From contig CAVQEG010000001.1 of assembly GCA_963711465.1 (NCBI GenBank), forward strand, positions 1,860,001 through 1,924,000: a stretch of 64,000 nucleotides of DNA, read 5' to 3'. Positions 47,074 to 56,308 of this stretch are shown piece by piece. The position numbers were made by a program, and so were the translations under genes. Each line of letters opens with the position of its first letter. Position 1 is the stretch's first letter. The notes beneath the pieces are model-generated. The model ran no database searches, was not told where the DNA came from, and worked only from the letters and a program-made list of their open reading frames with translations. The DNA comes from CAVQEG01 sp963711465. Its GTDB lineage: Bacteria > Bacteroidota > Ignavibacteria > OLB7.

Positions 47074-47969
47074 CAGTGCCGGGGGATGTCGATCTGGGTG
47101 AGCGTTTCGTTGAGGGAACCCGAGCGGAAGCCGCGCAGGTCGAGCGCCACGTAGTCATAGCCCGTGGCTCGCACGGCCCGATCGATCCGATCGGCCTGTT
47201 CGACCGCGCGAGCGAAATCCTCGCGGGGCACTTCGATGCGTGCCACCGCACCGTGGTGCCGAACGCGGAGCGTTACGAATCCGAGCTCGCGCAGCGCCCT
47301 CTCGGCCGATCCGATGCGTTCAAGCAGTTCCGCTGTGATCGGCGTACCGTAGGGTACACGGGATGCAAGGCAGGGTGCCGACGGCTTGTCGTGATTGGGC
47401 AGACCGTAGTGCTCCGCGATCCCTCTGACGGATTTCTTGTCGATGCCGAGCTCGAACAGCGGCGAGCGGACACCCTGTTCAGCGGCCGCTGTCCGACCGG
47501 GCCGGTAGTCACCGGCGTCGTCGGCATTCGTTCCGTCGAGAACGGCATCGTAGCCCTCCCGGTCGGCAAGCGTTCGCAGACGTGTGTAGAGCCCGTCCTT
47601 GCAGAAGTAGCAGCGGTTGGTCGGATTGGCGGCGTATCCCGGCAGCTCCAGCTCGCGGTACTCGATCGTCCTGTGGGTCAGGTCGAATTCAGTGGCAATC
47701 CTGCGCGCAAGCTCCAGATCCTCAGCGGTGATCGTCTCCGTAGCCGCGGTCACCGCCAGCGCGCGTGCCCCAAGGGCCCGCGCCGCCGCCACCGCAACCA
47801 CCGAGGAATCCACTCCGGCGGAGTATCCGACGATCACCGATCTGCATGATCCAATATGCCGTTCGAGTCGCACCGCATTCGCTTTGGCCTCGCCGGAAGG
47901 AATGCTCCCTGCTTCGGTTTCTGAGTTCATCGAATCTGAGTTCATCGAACAACTGACGAATTCGATCAT
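47073..47969 (-). CDS. larE: ATP-dependent sacrificial sulfur transferase LarE
   Basis: This encodes 298 residues from an ATG at 47969 (ATGs at 47945 and 47930 also fit, and the open frame starts earlier with TTG). The P-loop is GYSAGVDSS (Ala where SGGVDS is usual). NPTNRCYFCK and SAPCLASRVPYG carry Cys residues, the last being the position that donates sulfur in the characterised enzyme. It makes the dithio form of the pincer nucleotide. It is coupled to larB by a one-base overlap. Confidence 0.93.
   Translation of the reverse strand: MIEFVSCSMNSDSMNSETEAGSIPSGEAKANAVRLERHIGSCRSVIVGYSAGVDSSVVAVAAARALGARALAVTAATETITAEDLELARRIATEFDLTHRTIEYRELELPGYAANPTNRCYFCKDGLYTRLRTLADREGYDAVLDGTNADDAGDYRPGRTAAAEQGVRSPLFELGIDKKSVRGIAEHYGLPNHDKPSAPCLASRVPYGTPITAELLERIGSAERALRELGFVTLRVRHHGAVARIEVPREDFARAVEQADRIDRAVRATGYDYVALDLRGFRSGSLNETLTQIDIPRH
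47921..47950 (-). repeat. larE: 15-bp tandem duplication at the larE start
   Basis: CTGAGTTCATCGAAT (47921-47935) is repeated at 47936-47950 with one difference at the last base. On the coding strand each copy gives Met-Asn-Ser, so the duplication doubles a possible larE start codon in frame. Confidence 0.85.
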
Positions 47970-48219
47970 GGGCTCGCGCCCTGCCGTGCCCGGCGCACGT
48001 GCCCGGCCCAACGCCGTCGGACTCCATGGGGTAAAGTTAGAACCCTTCTGCGATCTGCTTCGGCGCTCGATGGCGGTGCGCTGCCACAGGGGAGGCTCGA
48101 GGACGGTGGTTCAACGTGCCGAGTTGTGTAACTTGTCGTAATGCATTCGAATCTATCCCCCTGAAGCAGCCAGGCCGCGCCCACGTAGCGCCTGGTGCGT
48201 GCCCGAGACCTCTCACCCG

Positions 48220-49125
48220 ATGCTTCCCGTACTCTTCGAAATCGGCCCGATCAAGGTTTACAGCTTCGGGCTCATGCTCGGTATCGCCTTCGTCGTCGCG
48301 AACTACCTGTTCGTACGCGAAGTTCGCCGCCGGGGTATGTCCGAATCAGTTGCCGGTACGATCACGCTCATCGCACTGATTGCCGGCGTCGTGGGATCGA
48401 AGCTCTTCAGTCTGCTGGAGAACATGGATCGGTTCCTTGCCGATCCGACCGGCGAGGCATTCTCGGCGGCCGGCCTGACGTTCTATGGAGGCCTGATTCT
48501 CGCGACGCTGCTGATCTGGTTGTACGTGCGCCGCAAGCGACTCCCGTTCCTCCCGATCACCGACTCGGTGGCGCCCTCGCTTATTCTTGCCTACGGAATC
48601 GGCCGCATCGGATGTCAGCTGGCCGGCGACGGTGACTACGGCCTTCCAAGCAGACTGCCGTGGGCGATGACCTATCCGAACGGGACGGTCTCGACGCTGG
48701 CGAAGCTCAATCCGCCGCTCGCCCATCGGTGGGCCGAGATGTTCCCCAACCGACCGATCCCGGTCGACATCCCCGTTCAGCCGACCCCGATCTACGAGAC
48801 GCTCGCGGCCGTGGCGATCTTCGCCGTCCTCTGGTCACTGCGCAAACGCCCCATGGCCGCCGGCATACTCTTCGCGATCTACCTCATACTGGCAGGCGTC
48901 GAACGGTTCCTCGTCGAATTCATCCGACTCAATGACCGATACCTGTTCAATCTGTCCGAAGCGCAGTGGATTTCGATCGGAATGATCATCCTCGGCAGCG
49001 CAATGATCGCAGTGCTGCGCTCAAGGCCGATCTATGAACCCGGCACAAACGACGCGCCGCCGTCGTCCGCTCCGCATGTCGGACGAACTACCGCGAGCCG
49101 TCGCGCTCGCAGCACGGCCCGGTAG
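48220..49125 (+). CDS. lgt: Prolipoprotein diacylglyceryl transferase
   Basis: This encodes 301 residues with about seven membrane helices. It transfers diacylglycerol from phosphatidylglycerol to the Cys of lipoprotein precursors. IGPIKVYSFGLMLGIAF is the opening helix, GLTFYGGLI the conserved loop, and AYGIGRIGCQLAGDGDYG the Lgt signature with the essential Arg. GVERFLVEFIRLNDR closes the family region, and a ~40-residue polar tail follows. The ATG at 48220 is preferred over GTG at 48199. It is divergent from larE. Confidence 0.96.
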   Translation: MLPVLFEIGPIKVYSFGLMLGIAFVVANYLFVREVRRRGMSESVAGTITLIALIAGVVGSKLFSLLENMDRFLADPTGEAFSAAGLTFYGGLILATLLIWLYVRRKRLPFLPITDSVAPSLILAYGIGRIGCQLAGDGDYGLPSRLPWAMTYPNGTVSTLAKLNPPLAHRWAEMFPNRPIPVDIPVQPTPIYETLAAVAIFAVLWSLRKRPMAAGILFAIYLILAGVERFLVEFIRLNDRYLFNLSEAQWISIGMIILGSAMIAVLRSRPIYEPGTNDAPPSSAPHVGRTTASRRARSTAR

Positions 49126-49223
49126 CTCCCTTCGGCATGTCTCTGCGATCGGTCGCCGCGGAGAACACAACACGACGGACTCGACGTAACAACTCGTACG
49201 TCCACGAGTACGTTGCTCGTTTC

Positions 49224-49244
49224 ATGGGGCAGGATCCGCCCCAT
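49224..49244 (+). terminator. Short hairpin after lgt
   Basis: ATGGGGC (49224-49230) and GCCCCAT (49238-49244) form a perfect 7-bp stem with a 7-base loop, ~100 bases past the lgt stop and 50 before the glutaredoxin-like start. There is no T tract. Confidence 0.45.
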
Positions 49245-49293
49245 CACCCCCCGCACCGGATCCTTCACGTGTCGACAGACAGAGGCAAGAACG

Positions 49294-49596
49294 ATGAAAC
49301 CATCGACCGGACTGATCAACCGCATCTTCCGTCGTACTCCCGAGCTCTCCCGCGTCGAAATGACCTTTCTGACGAAGGACAACTGTCCGCTCTGTGACCG
49401 GGCGCTCGAGACCGTCGAATCGCTTCGGAGTGAGCATGGATTCCATCTGAACGTGATCAAAATCCATCCAGGCGACGAGTGGTTCGAGCGGTACTGGGAC
49501 AAGGTGCCGGTCGGCCTGGCCAGCGGCCGAATGCTCTTCAAGTACCGGATCTCGGCCGAAGAGCTGCTGGCGAAACTCCAGGCGACCGTCGTCTAG
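49294..49596 (+). CDS. Glutaredoxin-like (DUF836-type) thiol protein
   Basis: This encodes 100 residues from an ATG at 49294 preceded by AGAGGCAAGA. The thioredoxin-like fold shows FLTKDNCPLCDRALETVESL with a Cys-x-x-Cys pair, then VIKIHPGDEWFERYWDKVPVG with the cis-Pro loop. DUF836 glutaredoxin-like proteins fit this. There is no signal peptide, so cytoplasmic thiol-disulfide exchange is likely. The GNAT gene starts 35 bases later. Confidence 0.85.
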   Translation: MKPSTGLINRIFRRTPELSRVEMTFLTKDNCPLCDRALETVESLRSEHGFHLNVIKIHPGDEWFERYWDKVPVGLASGRMLFKYRISAEELLAKLQATVV

Positions 49597-49630
49597 CGAG
49601 CCGAACGATCGGCGTGCTCCCCTCACCGCA

Positions 49631-50236
49631 ATGGTCCACGAGTGTCCGACCACGACGTACAACGAACTCATATCGCTGCGCCTGTCGACCGAGCGGCTCC
49701 TCCTCCGGCCGCTGGACGAAACGTTCTGCGAACCCGTCTGCGAATACCTTTCGCGCAACCGCAGCCACTTCGAACGGGCCGGCCCGCTGGTCAACGAGGA
49801 ATTCTTCACCCCGGGCTTCCAGCGTCGGCGCCTCGCGCTCGAACTCGAGAAGTCGCGACTCGATCAGCACCTGCGTCTCTACGTCTTCCGGCGTGACGAC
49901 GCTGAAGAGCGGATCATCGGCGACATCGGATTCTCCCACATCATCTTCGGCGCGCTTCGCTCCTGCTTCATGGGCTACAAGATCGATCGAGATCACGTCC
50001 GCCGCGGGTACGCGACCGAAGCCGTCGGCTGCGCCGTCGACTATGTCTTCGCCTACTTCGGACTGCATCGCATCGAGGCGAACATCATGCCGAGCAACGT
50101 GGCGTCGCTGGCACTGATCGAGCGCCTCGGCTTCTCGCGCGAGGGGTATTCGCCGAGCTACCTGCGAATCAACGGGCAGTGGGAGGATCACGTCCGCTAC
50201 GCCCTGCTGAATCCCGATGATCGACCCGGCACCTGA
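49631..50236 (+). CDS. GNAT acetyltransferase, RimJ/RimL type
   Basis: This encodes 201 residues. LSTERLLLRPLDETFCEPV opens the RimJ-like fold. IIGDIGFSHI and GYKIDRDHVRRGYATEAVGCAVDYVF hold the acetyl-CoA loop (Arg-Arg-Gly-Tyr-Ala), and IEANIMPSNVASLALIERLGFSREG is the typical C-terminal signature. It probably acetylates a protein N-terminus, perhaps a ribosomal protein. The exact target is unknown. Confidence 0.92.
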   Translation: MVHECPTTTYNELISLRLSTERLLLRPLDETFCEPVCEYLSRNRSHFERAGPLVNEEFFTPGFQRRRLALELEKSRLDQHLRLYVFRRDDAEERIIGDIGFSHIIFGALRSCFMGYKIDRDHVRRGYATEAVGCAVDYVFAYFGLHRIEANIMPSNVASLALIERLGFSREGYSPSYLRINGQWEDHVRYALLNPDDRPGT

Positions 50237-50264
50237 TCGGCGCTCGTCCCGCGCCCACGCCGCG

Positions 50265-50293
50265 TTGACTGAAACCGTCGTCCTCCCTATACT
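50265..50293 (+). promoter_or_regulatory. Sigma-70-like promoter for the M23 peptidase gene
   Basis: TTGACT (50265-50270) and TATACT (50288-50293) are spaced by exactly 17 bases. Transcription would start near 50300, about 42 bases before the ATG at 50342. That leaves the frame's earlier ATG at 50309 almost without a leader and supports 50342. Confidence 0.75.
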
Positions 50294-50341
50294 GTCACGT
50301 TCCGCCCGATGCCGTCCCGAATCGATTCCACGTCCCGTCCC

Positions 50342-51601
50342 ATGAAGCATTGGTCCGCCGTCCGCCCCATCGCGTTCGCAATCATCGCGCTCCTGCTGAT
50401 CGTCGACACGTCGTTTGCGCAGGATTCCACCGGGAGTTCGCCCGGCCTTCGCGTCGTGCCGCTGGATGACGCGCCCACCGCCGGCACGGCGATCACCCGC
50501 CATCACCGTCATCGCGGCCAGTCGCTGTCGATCATTCTGCCGACGAGCAACCATGCACTCTTCGAGGACGACGGCGGCGCGGAGTTCTACCAGCATACCG
50601 TCCGAAGCGGCGACGACGCCTGGAAGGGCGGCCGCTACGGATACGTCCGCGATGAGCGCCACACGAAGCACGGGATCGTCTGGACGCGGTTCCACGAAGG
50701 AATGGACATCCGCCCGCTGTACCGCGATGATGCCGGCGTTCCGCTCGACACCGTGCACGCAATCGACGACGGCGTGGTGGTCTACGCCAATGCCGTGGCC
50801 AATCGATCCAACTACGGTCGGTACGTGGTGGTGCGACACATCTGGGAGAATTCCCCCTACTACAGTCTCTACGCGCATCTCAACGAGGTGTGGGTCGATT
50901 CCGGTGACCCGATCAAACGCGGCGGCGACCTGGGGCGACTTGGCTATACGGGCGACGGAATCAACCGCGAACGTGCCCACGTACACTTCGAGATCGGCCT
51001 GATGATCTCCGATGACTTCGAGGAATTCCACGAGAAGTACTGGCCGAACGACAGCAACTGGCACGGCAACTACAACGGCATCAATCTCTACGGACTCGAC
51101 GTTGCCCGCCTCTACACCGAGCTCCACGCCGACCCGACGCTGACGATCGAGAAATTCATCGCATCCGAACCGGTCAGCTTCGCGGTGACGATTCCCAACA
51201 CCGGCGTTCCGAACCTTCTGCGGCGCTATCCGTGGATGCTGAGAGATTCCAGCGGCCGGCAGCTTCGGGCACCGTCGCACGGCGGATTCGACAATCCCGC
51301 CTGGAAGATCTACTTCGCCGACAGCGGTCTGCCGCTGCGCATCGAGCCGAGCAATGCGGACGTGACCGACGCGGTCGTCAGCCAGATTCCCGATACCACC
51401 ATCGCCTACCGGTACGTCTCCAAAGGATTGCTGCGTGGACAGGGTGATGACGTGGGTCTCTCTCGCTTTGGCGAACGACTCGTCGAACTCATGATGCTCG
51501 GCGATCCGAACGTGGAGGTTGCGCGGCGGGAGGCGAAGCCGAAGCAGCGGCACATGCGCGCCCCGGTCGACGAGGTCTCCACCGGCGTGCGCGAGCGGTA
51601 G
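50342..51601 (+). CDS. Secreted M23 (LytM) peptidase
   Basis: This encodes 419 residues with a signal peptide ending TSFAQ (about residue 27). The LytM domain shows FHEGMDIRPLY (His-x3-Asp zinc motif) and RAHVHFEIG (His-x-His) with SLYAHLNEVWVDSGDPIKRGGDLG in between, so the metal site is complete and cell-wall endopeptidase activity is plausible. A C-terminal region of ~190 residues (YWPNDSNWHGNYNGINLYGL onward) is not one I recognise. It has its own strong promoter. Confidence 0.93.
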   Translation: MKHWSAVRPIAFAIIALLLIVDTSFAQDSTGSSPGLRVVPLDDAPTAGTAITRHHRHRGQSLSIILPTSNHALFEDDGGAEFYQHTVRSGDDAWKGGRYGYVRDERHTKHGIVWTRFHEGMDIRPLYRDDAGVPLDTVHAIDDGVVVYANAVANRSNYGRYVVVRHIWENSPYYSLYAHLNEVWVDSGDPIKRGGDLGRLGYTGDGINRERAHVHFEIGLMISDDFEEFHEKYWPNDSNWHGNYNGINLYGLDVARLYTELHADPTLTIEKFIASEPVSFAVTIPNTGVPNLLRRYPWMLRDSSGRQLRAPSHGGFDNPAWKIYFADSGLPLRIEPSNADVTDAVVSQIPDTTIAYRYVSKGLLRGQGDDVGLSRFGERLVELMMLGDPNVEVARREAKPKQRHMRAPVDEVSTGVRER

Positions 51602-51614
51602 TCGCACGCGCCGA

Positions 51615-52259
51615 TCAGAACAGGGAGCCGAGCGCGATCCAGCCGATGATCACGACCACGGGCGCCAGCGCCATCGCATCGAGCGCGAGCATGATCGAGC
51701 AGGCAGCCGTCGCGCCGGTGGCACCCGCCAGCCGATTGAGTCGACGCGCTACCACCAGCATCGGAATTCCGAGCAGCGAGATCTCCAGTCCCAGCGTACC
51801 GCCGTAGATCACGGCGTGTGACGAGCCGAACACGGCCGACATCGCGACGAGTACCGGTCCGAGGATCCACGCCGTCAGGGCCAGCGACAACGATTCGTCG
51901 GCCGCGCTCCGGACGTCGCGAACGCGTCCCCGTGCGAGTCGCACCAGCGCATCGATCTGGCGTTGCAGCGACAGCCACATGATCGCGCGACCGCGCGTAC
52001 GGATCAGCGAAGCCACGAACACAGCCGCCGCGCCTATCATCGAGAGGAATTCGATCCGGCTGAACGGCCGGCCGGCGGCGCCGGCTTCGATGAGCCCCCC
52101 GATGCGCGCGGTGGCCGCGAGCAGGAGCGTGGTCGCCAGCAGGATTCGCGACAGGTACCACGTCGGCTTCGCCGGCATCCGGCGCCGCAGCGTATCGCCC
52201 CCGCTCGCGGACGCGACGACGTGGACGGTCGTGCCGTCGATCGTGATCCGGATCGGCAT
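51615..52259 (-). CDS. Integral membrane protein of unknown function
   Basis: This encodes 214 residues. The frame is open to 52490, but the ATG at 52259 has GGAGG five bases upstream (CGGAGGACGCC), which decides the start. The N-terminal ~40 residues are soluble (IRITIDGTTVHVVASASGG), and four or five hydrophobic helices follow, with a charged loop after the second pair (LQRQIDALVRLARGRVRDVR). I recognise no family. It is divergent from the response regulator gene and converges on the M23 gene. Confidence 0.8.
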   Translation of the reverse strand: MPIRITIDGTTVHVVASASGGDTLRRRMPAKPTWYLSRILLATTLLLAATARIGGLIEAGAAGRPFSRIEFLSMIGAAAVFVASLIRTRGRAIMWLSLQRQIDALVRLARGRVRDVRSAADESLSLALTAWILGPVLVAMSAVFGSSHAVIYGGTLGLEISLLGIPMLVVARRLNRLAGATGATAACSIMLALDAMALAPVVVIIGWIALGSLF

Positions 52260-52524
52260 GGCGTCCTCCGATCCGGAGGGAGCCGGTGTGTGAAGCGATG
52301 GCGCGGATGCGGCGGGTTGATTCATCGTCGATCGAACGTGATGTGGGCGAGGCGTCGTGGCGAATTCTACGGCGCCAGCGGCCGTCGTGCGAGCATCCGC
52401 CGACACCATTGTCGACACGCGGGTGCTTTGGTTGCGACTCCCGGCGCCGGATATTCGATTCCGCCGGGCACCACGACGGTGCTCCGACACCCCACGTCAC
52501 CTCTTCCACTTCGCGACGACGCAC

Positions 52525-53259
52525 ATGGACCTCCTTCTCGTCGAAGACAATCTGAAGCTGCGGCCGGCGCTGAAATCCGGTCTGGAACGCGCCGGAGCGC
52601 TCTCGGTGGTGCACCAGAGCACCACGGGCGAGGACGCGCTCGAGTACGCCCTGGAGAATCCGCCGGACGTGATTCTGATGGACGTCCAGCTGGCCGGTGA
52701 AATGAACGGCATCGAGTCTGCGATCGCAATCCGACGCGAGTACCCGCGGATTCCAATCGTCTTCTACTCGATCCAGGACGACGACGAGTACTACCGCAGC
52801 TTCCGACGTTCGCGCATTCTGAGCCACTACGCCTACGTCCGCAAGTCGAACTATCTGCTGCCGGAGATGCTCCTGCCGCTGCTGAAGGACGCAATCGCCG
52901 GCAAGGGATTCATCGACCCGGAGATCGAATCGCGCGTCCACGAGGTGATGCACCGCGATGCACGCAGTCCGATGGAGCTGCTGGAACCGAACGAGCAGGC
53001 GGTGGCGCGGATGCTTGCGCAGGGAATGAGCAACGAGCAGATCGCCGCACGCATGGGGTTCAAGGACAAGCGGACAATCAGCAGGACGAACGGCCAGATC
53101 TATGCGACATGGGGACTGAACAACACGACGACCGACGAGAAGGTGGCGCGCACGCGCGCGGCGATCATCGTCAACGCCGGGGAGATCATCGAGTGGGACG
53201 AGGACGGCACACCATACATCACCGATGAGCGGGGCGGCCGCGTGCGATGGGAGGGCTGA
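52525..53259 (+). CDS. Response regulator with LuxR-like DNA-binding domain
   Basis: This encodes 244 residues from an ATG at 52525. The receiver has LLLVEDN (acid pair), phospho-Asp in VILMDVQLAGEMNG, and YVRKSNYLLPEML with the conserved Lys. The C-terminal part resembles a LuxR/NarL helix-turn-helix (LLEPNEQAVARMLAQGMSNE, QIAARMGFKDKRTISRTNGQ) with a longer than usual last section. Its stop overlaps the kinase gene start by 13 bases, so the two form one two-component system. Confidence 0.9.
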   Translation: MDLLLVEDNLKLRPALKSGLERAGALSVVHQSTTGEDALEYALENPPDVILMDVQLAGEMNGIESAIAIRREYPRIPIVFYSIQDDDEYYRSFRRSRILSHYAYVRKSNYLLPEMLLPLLKDAIAGKGFIDPEIESRVHEVMHRDARSPMELLEPNEQAVARMLAQGMSNEQIAARMGFKDKRTISRTNGQIYATWGLNNTTTDEKVARTRAAIIVNAGEIIEWDEDGTPYITDERGGRVRWEG

Positions 53260-55409
53260 GCGGCGACGCCATTCGCTGGGCGATGATCGCCGTGTCGATG
53301 TTCGACATGCTGCTGTTGCTGTGGCTGGGAGCCGTGGTGCTGCTGAATGTGGAACGCCGCAGCTTCGGCGTCTACTTCGCCGGAGGATCGCTGCTGCTCG
53401 CATCGCTGTTCTTCGCGCTCAACACCGCCGTGGTGGCCGAATTCCTTCCCGTCGTCAATTCGCGCGCGATCTTCTGGTGGAACGCCGGCTGGCTGCTGGC
53501 GGCGGTGATGCCCTGCACCTGGTACGGCGTGGTACTGTGGCATGCCGGCTACTGGCGGCACCTCCCGACGCGACCGGCGCGCGTGCACCTGGTGGGAACG
53601 ACCCTCGCCACACTGCTGCTGGTCACCCTCATCGCTGTCGGCGTGCGCGGCCCCGTCTGGTTCGACCCCCTCGGTCCTGCAGTACCCAAGGTCGCCCGAA
53701 CCATCGTCTCCGGCGCCTCCTCACCACTGCTGCTCGCGGTCTACTTCCCGTACATGCTCGTCTGCACACTGCTGTCGATCCACGCGCTGCTGCATCCGGG
53801 TCCGACCGATCGAATGATGGGAGAATCGGCCCGCGAGCGCGCGCGCCCGTGGATGCTCGCAGCATCCGCGACGATGCTTGCCGTGGGACTGATGGTGGGT
53901 GGTGCGATGCTGTGGCTGCGCGCGCACTTCGGCGGTGACCTCCCGACGATGCCCGGCAACACCTACATCGGTGCGATCGAATCCGTCCTCGTACGGCTCG
54001 ATCTGATAATCGTCATCATGCTGGCGCTCGCCGCGACGTTCGTCGGGCAGGCCGTCGTCAGCTACCAGGTGTTCACCGGACGGTCGCTCCCGCATCGGGG
54101 GCTGATGCGCCAGTGGCGATCGGCGCTCGTCGTGGCGGGAGGATTCTCCGCCGTCGCCGGCATCTGGGCCGTCGAACCGCTGCCGGCGATCCACGGTCTT
54201 CTGCTGGCCGGCGCGATCATGATCATCGCGCTCGCGCTCTTCTCACGACAGTCGTTCGTCGAACACGAGCGCCACATCGCGACGCTCCGCCCGTTCGCCT
54301 CTGGCGAACGCTTCATGGCGCGGCTGCTGGCGGACTCCGACAGCGCCGACGGCTTCGACGCCCGCGGCGCCTTCGACGCGCTCTGCGCCTCGGTGCTGGG
54401 TGCCTCGTCCGGTTCGCTCGTGCCGGTCGGTGCCGTCGTGTCGCTCGCCGGTGATCCGCTCGTCTATCCGCATTCGCTGCGGCCGCGACAGCCGATGCGC
54501 GTGCCCGAAACGCTCTTCGACGATCCCGCCGAACTCTGCCGCGCCGTCGATGCCGCGTCCACCGAAGGCGCCGTGATCGCCATACCGCTCTACAACGAAC
54601 AGGGACCGTCCGGTGCGCTCATGCTCGGTGCCAAGCGTGATCGCGGGCTCTATACCTACGAGGAAATCGAGATCGCCCGTGCAACCTGCGAGCGCATCAT
54701 CGACACCCGCGCCACCCTCGAAATGTCCCGTCGACTCCTCACGCTCCAACGCAACCGGATGCAGCTGAGCCAGGTGGTCGACCGCCGGACGCGTCGCACG
54801 CTGCACGACGAGATCGCTCCCGCAATTCATGCCGTGATGCTCGGCCTCAGTTCCGGAGAACCTCCCGCCGATGCGATCGCGCAGCTGGGTGAGGTTCACA
54901 ACCACATCTCCCGTCTCCTTCGAGAAATGCCGCCCTCGGCCGTCCCGGATCCGCGTTCCGGCGGCCTCGTTGCGGGAATTCGTGCGGTGGTCGAGCTGGA
55001 ACTCAAGGATGCCTTCGACGCCGTCGAGTGGGCCATCGATCCCGGAGCCGATCTGGCCGCCTCCCGGCTGGGCGACGTGACCGCCGAGGTCGTCTACTAC
55101 GCCGTGCGCGAGGCGCTGCGGAATGCCGCGCGGCACGGACGCGGCGGTGATGCCCGACGACGGCTCACGCTGAGCGTCGCCGTCGCCCGTGCTCACGACG
55201 GACGTCTGCGGGTGTCGGTCGAAGACGACGGCGTCGGCCCCGGCGGCTCCGATTCCACCCACGGCAGCCGACAGGGCCTCACGCTGCACACGACCATGCT
55301 CGCCGTCATCGGCGGTTCGCTCACCGTCGAGGAAGCCAGCACCGGAGGTACCCGCGTGACGGTCGAGACGGCACGCGAACACCAACCGAACGGAATCGAA
55401 CCCGCATGA
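53247..55409 (+). CDS. NarL-type membrane sensor histidine kinase
   Basis: This encodes 720 residues. The N-terminal ~350 have seven or more hydrophobic helices, then a GAF-like domain (~380-490) and a HisKA_3-type core with RRTLHDEIAPAIHAVMLGL (phospho-acceptor His520, HDE motif). The final HATPase has EALRNAARHGRGG and VEDDGVGPGG. This is the kinase class that pairs with LuxR-type regulators, matching the overlapping gene upstream. The membrane part resembles none of the standard sensor domains I know. An ATG at 53283 is an alternative start. Confidence 0.92.
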   Translation: MGGLSGDAIRWAMIAVSMFDMLLLLWLGAVVLLNVERRSFGVYFAGGSLLLASLFFALNTAVVAEFLPVVNSRAIFWWNAGWLLAAVMPCTWYGVVLWHAGYWRHLPTRPARVHLVGTTLATLLLVTLIAVGVRGPVWFDPLGPAVPKVARTIVSGASSPLLLAVYFPYMLVCTLLSIHALLHPGPTDRMMGESARERARPWMLAASATMLAVGLMVGGAMLWLRAHFGGDLPTMPGNTYIGAIESVLVRLDLIIVIMLALAATFVGQAVVSYQVFTGRSLPHRGLMRQWRSALVVAGGFSAVAGIWAVEPLPAIHGLLLAGAIMIIALALFSRQSFVEHERHIATLRPFASGERFMARLLADSDSADGFDARGAFDALCASVLGASSGSLVPVGAVVSLAGDPLVYPHSLRPRQPMRVPETLFDDPAELCRAVDAASTEGAVIAIPLYNEQGPSGALMLGAKRDRGLYTYEEIEIARATCERIIDTRATLEMSRRLLTLQRNRMQLSQVVDRRTRRTLHDEIAPAIHAVMLGLSSGEPPADAIAQLGEVHNHISRLLREMPPSAVPDPRSGGLVAGIRAVVELELKDAFDAVEWAIDPGADLAASRLGDVTAEVVYYAVREALRNAARHGRGGDARRRLTLSVAVARAHDGRLRVSVEDDGVGPGGSDSTHGSRQGLTLHTTMLAVIGGSLTVEEASTGGTRVTVETAREHQPNGIEPA

Positions 55410-56308
55410 AGCCGCAACCGATGTACATCGAGACCGTGATCGACTGCGAGATGGAGACGCTCTGGAGACACACGCAGGATCCGGCACCCCATACGCTGTG
55501 GGATCTGCGGTTCTCCGACATCCGGTACCTGCCCCGGTCCGATGAAGGACCGCAGCGGTTCAGCTATTCCACCAGGATCGGATTCGGAATTTCAATCTCC
55601 GGTACGGGTGAGACCGTCGGCGCGAACGTCCCGAACTCAGGGACGCGGAGCAGCGCTCTGAAATTCGGATCGAATCATCCCCTGTCGTTGATCCGCACCG
55701 GGTCCGGGTACTGGAAATACGAACCGACGGCCAACGGAATTCGATTCATCACCGGATATGATTATCGGACGCGGTGGGGATCGATCGGCTCGTTGTTCGA
55801 CCGTCTCGTGTTCCGCCCGCTCATGCGATGGGCCACGGCGTGGAGCTTCGACCGGCTGAAGAACTGGATCGAGCGCGGCATCCGCCCGGAAAGCGCAATG
55901 GCGGCGCAGCTATCGGTCGCCATCGGCAACGCGGTTCTGGCAGCGGTGTGGATCCACCACGGTCTGGTGCCGAAGATCCTCTTCCCGGAGCATGGCGAAC
56001 TCGCACTGTTCTCGGCAACCGGAGTGTTCGGCGGCGCCAAGGTGGCGGCCCTGCGCGCCATGGGGTGTGTCGAGATCGCGTTCGGGATCGCGTTCCTGTT
56101 GGTGCGTCGTCGCTGGATTCACCAGCTGAATATCGCAGCGGTGATCGCGGTGTCGGTCGCGGGCCTGCTCGCATCACCATGGACGCTGGCGCAGCCATTC
56201 GATCCCGCCACCACCGCGCTGATGATGATCGCTCTCTCATCGGTCGCTCTCATCAACCACCGCGCCGTACCCTCGGCGTCACGTTGCGTCACGAAGGCAA
56301 CCAGATGA
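55406..56308 (+). CDS. SRPBCC-like plus DoxX-like membrane protein
   Basis: This encodes 300 residues. The start ATGA overlaps the kinase stop. The N-terminal ~145 residues resemble a START/SRPBCC ligand-binding fold (MYIETVIDCEMETLWRHTQD, LWDLRFSDIRYLP). The C-terminal ~120 contain four membrane helices of DoxX-like type (ESAMAAQLSVAIGNAVLAAVW, GAKVAALRAMGCVEIAFGIAF). The next gene, DUF4166, overlaps by 4 bases. The combination also occurs in other bacteria, but its role is unknown. Confidence 0.75.
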   Translation: MKPQPMYIETVIDCEMETLWRHTQDPAPHTLWDLRFSDIRYLPRSDEGPQRFSYSTRIGFGISISGTGETVGANVPNSGTRSSALKFGSNHPLSLIRTGSGYWKYEPTANGIRFITGYDYRTRWGSIGSLFDRLVFRPLMRWATAWSFDRLKNWIERGIRPESAMAAQLSVAIGNAVLAAVWIHHGLVPKILFPEHGELALFSATGVFGGAKVAALRAMGCVEIAFGIAFLLVRRRWIHQLNIAAVIAVSVAGLLASPWTLAQPFDPATTALMMIALSSVALINHRAVPSASRCVTKATR

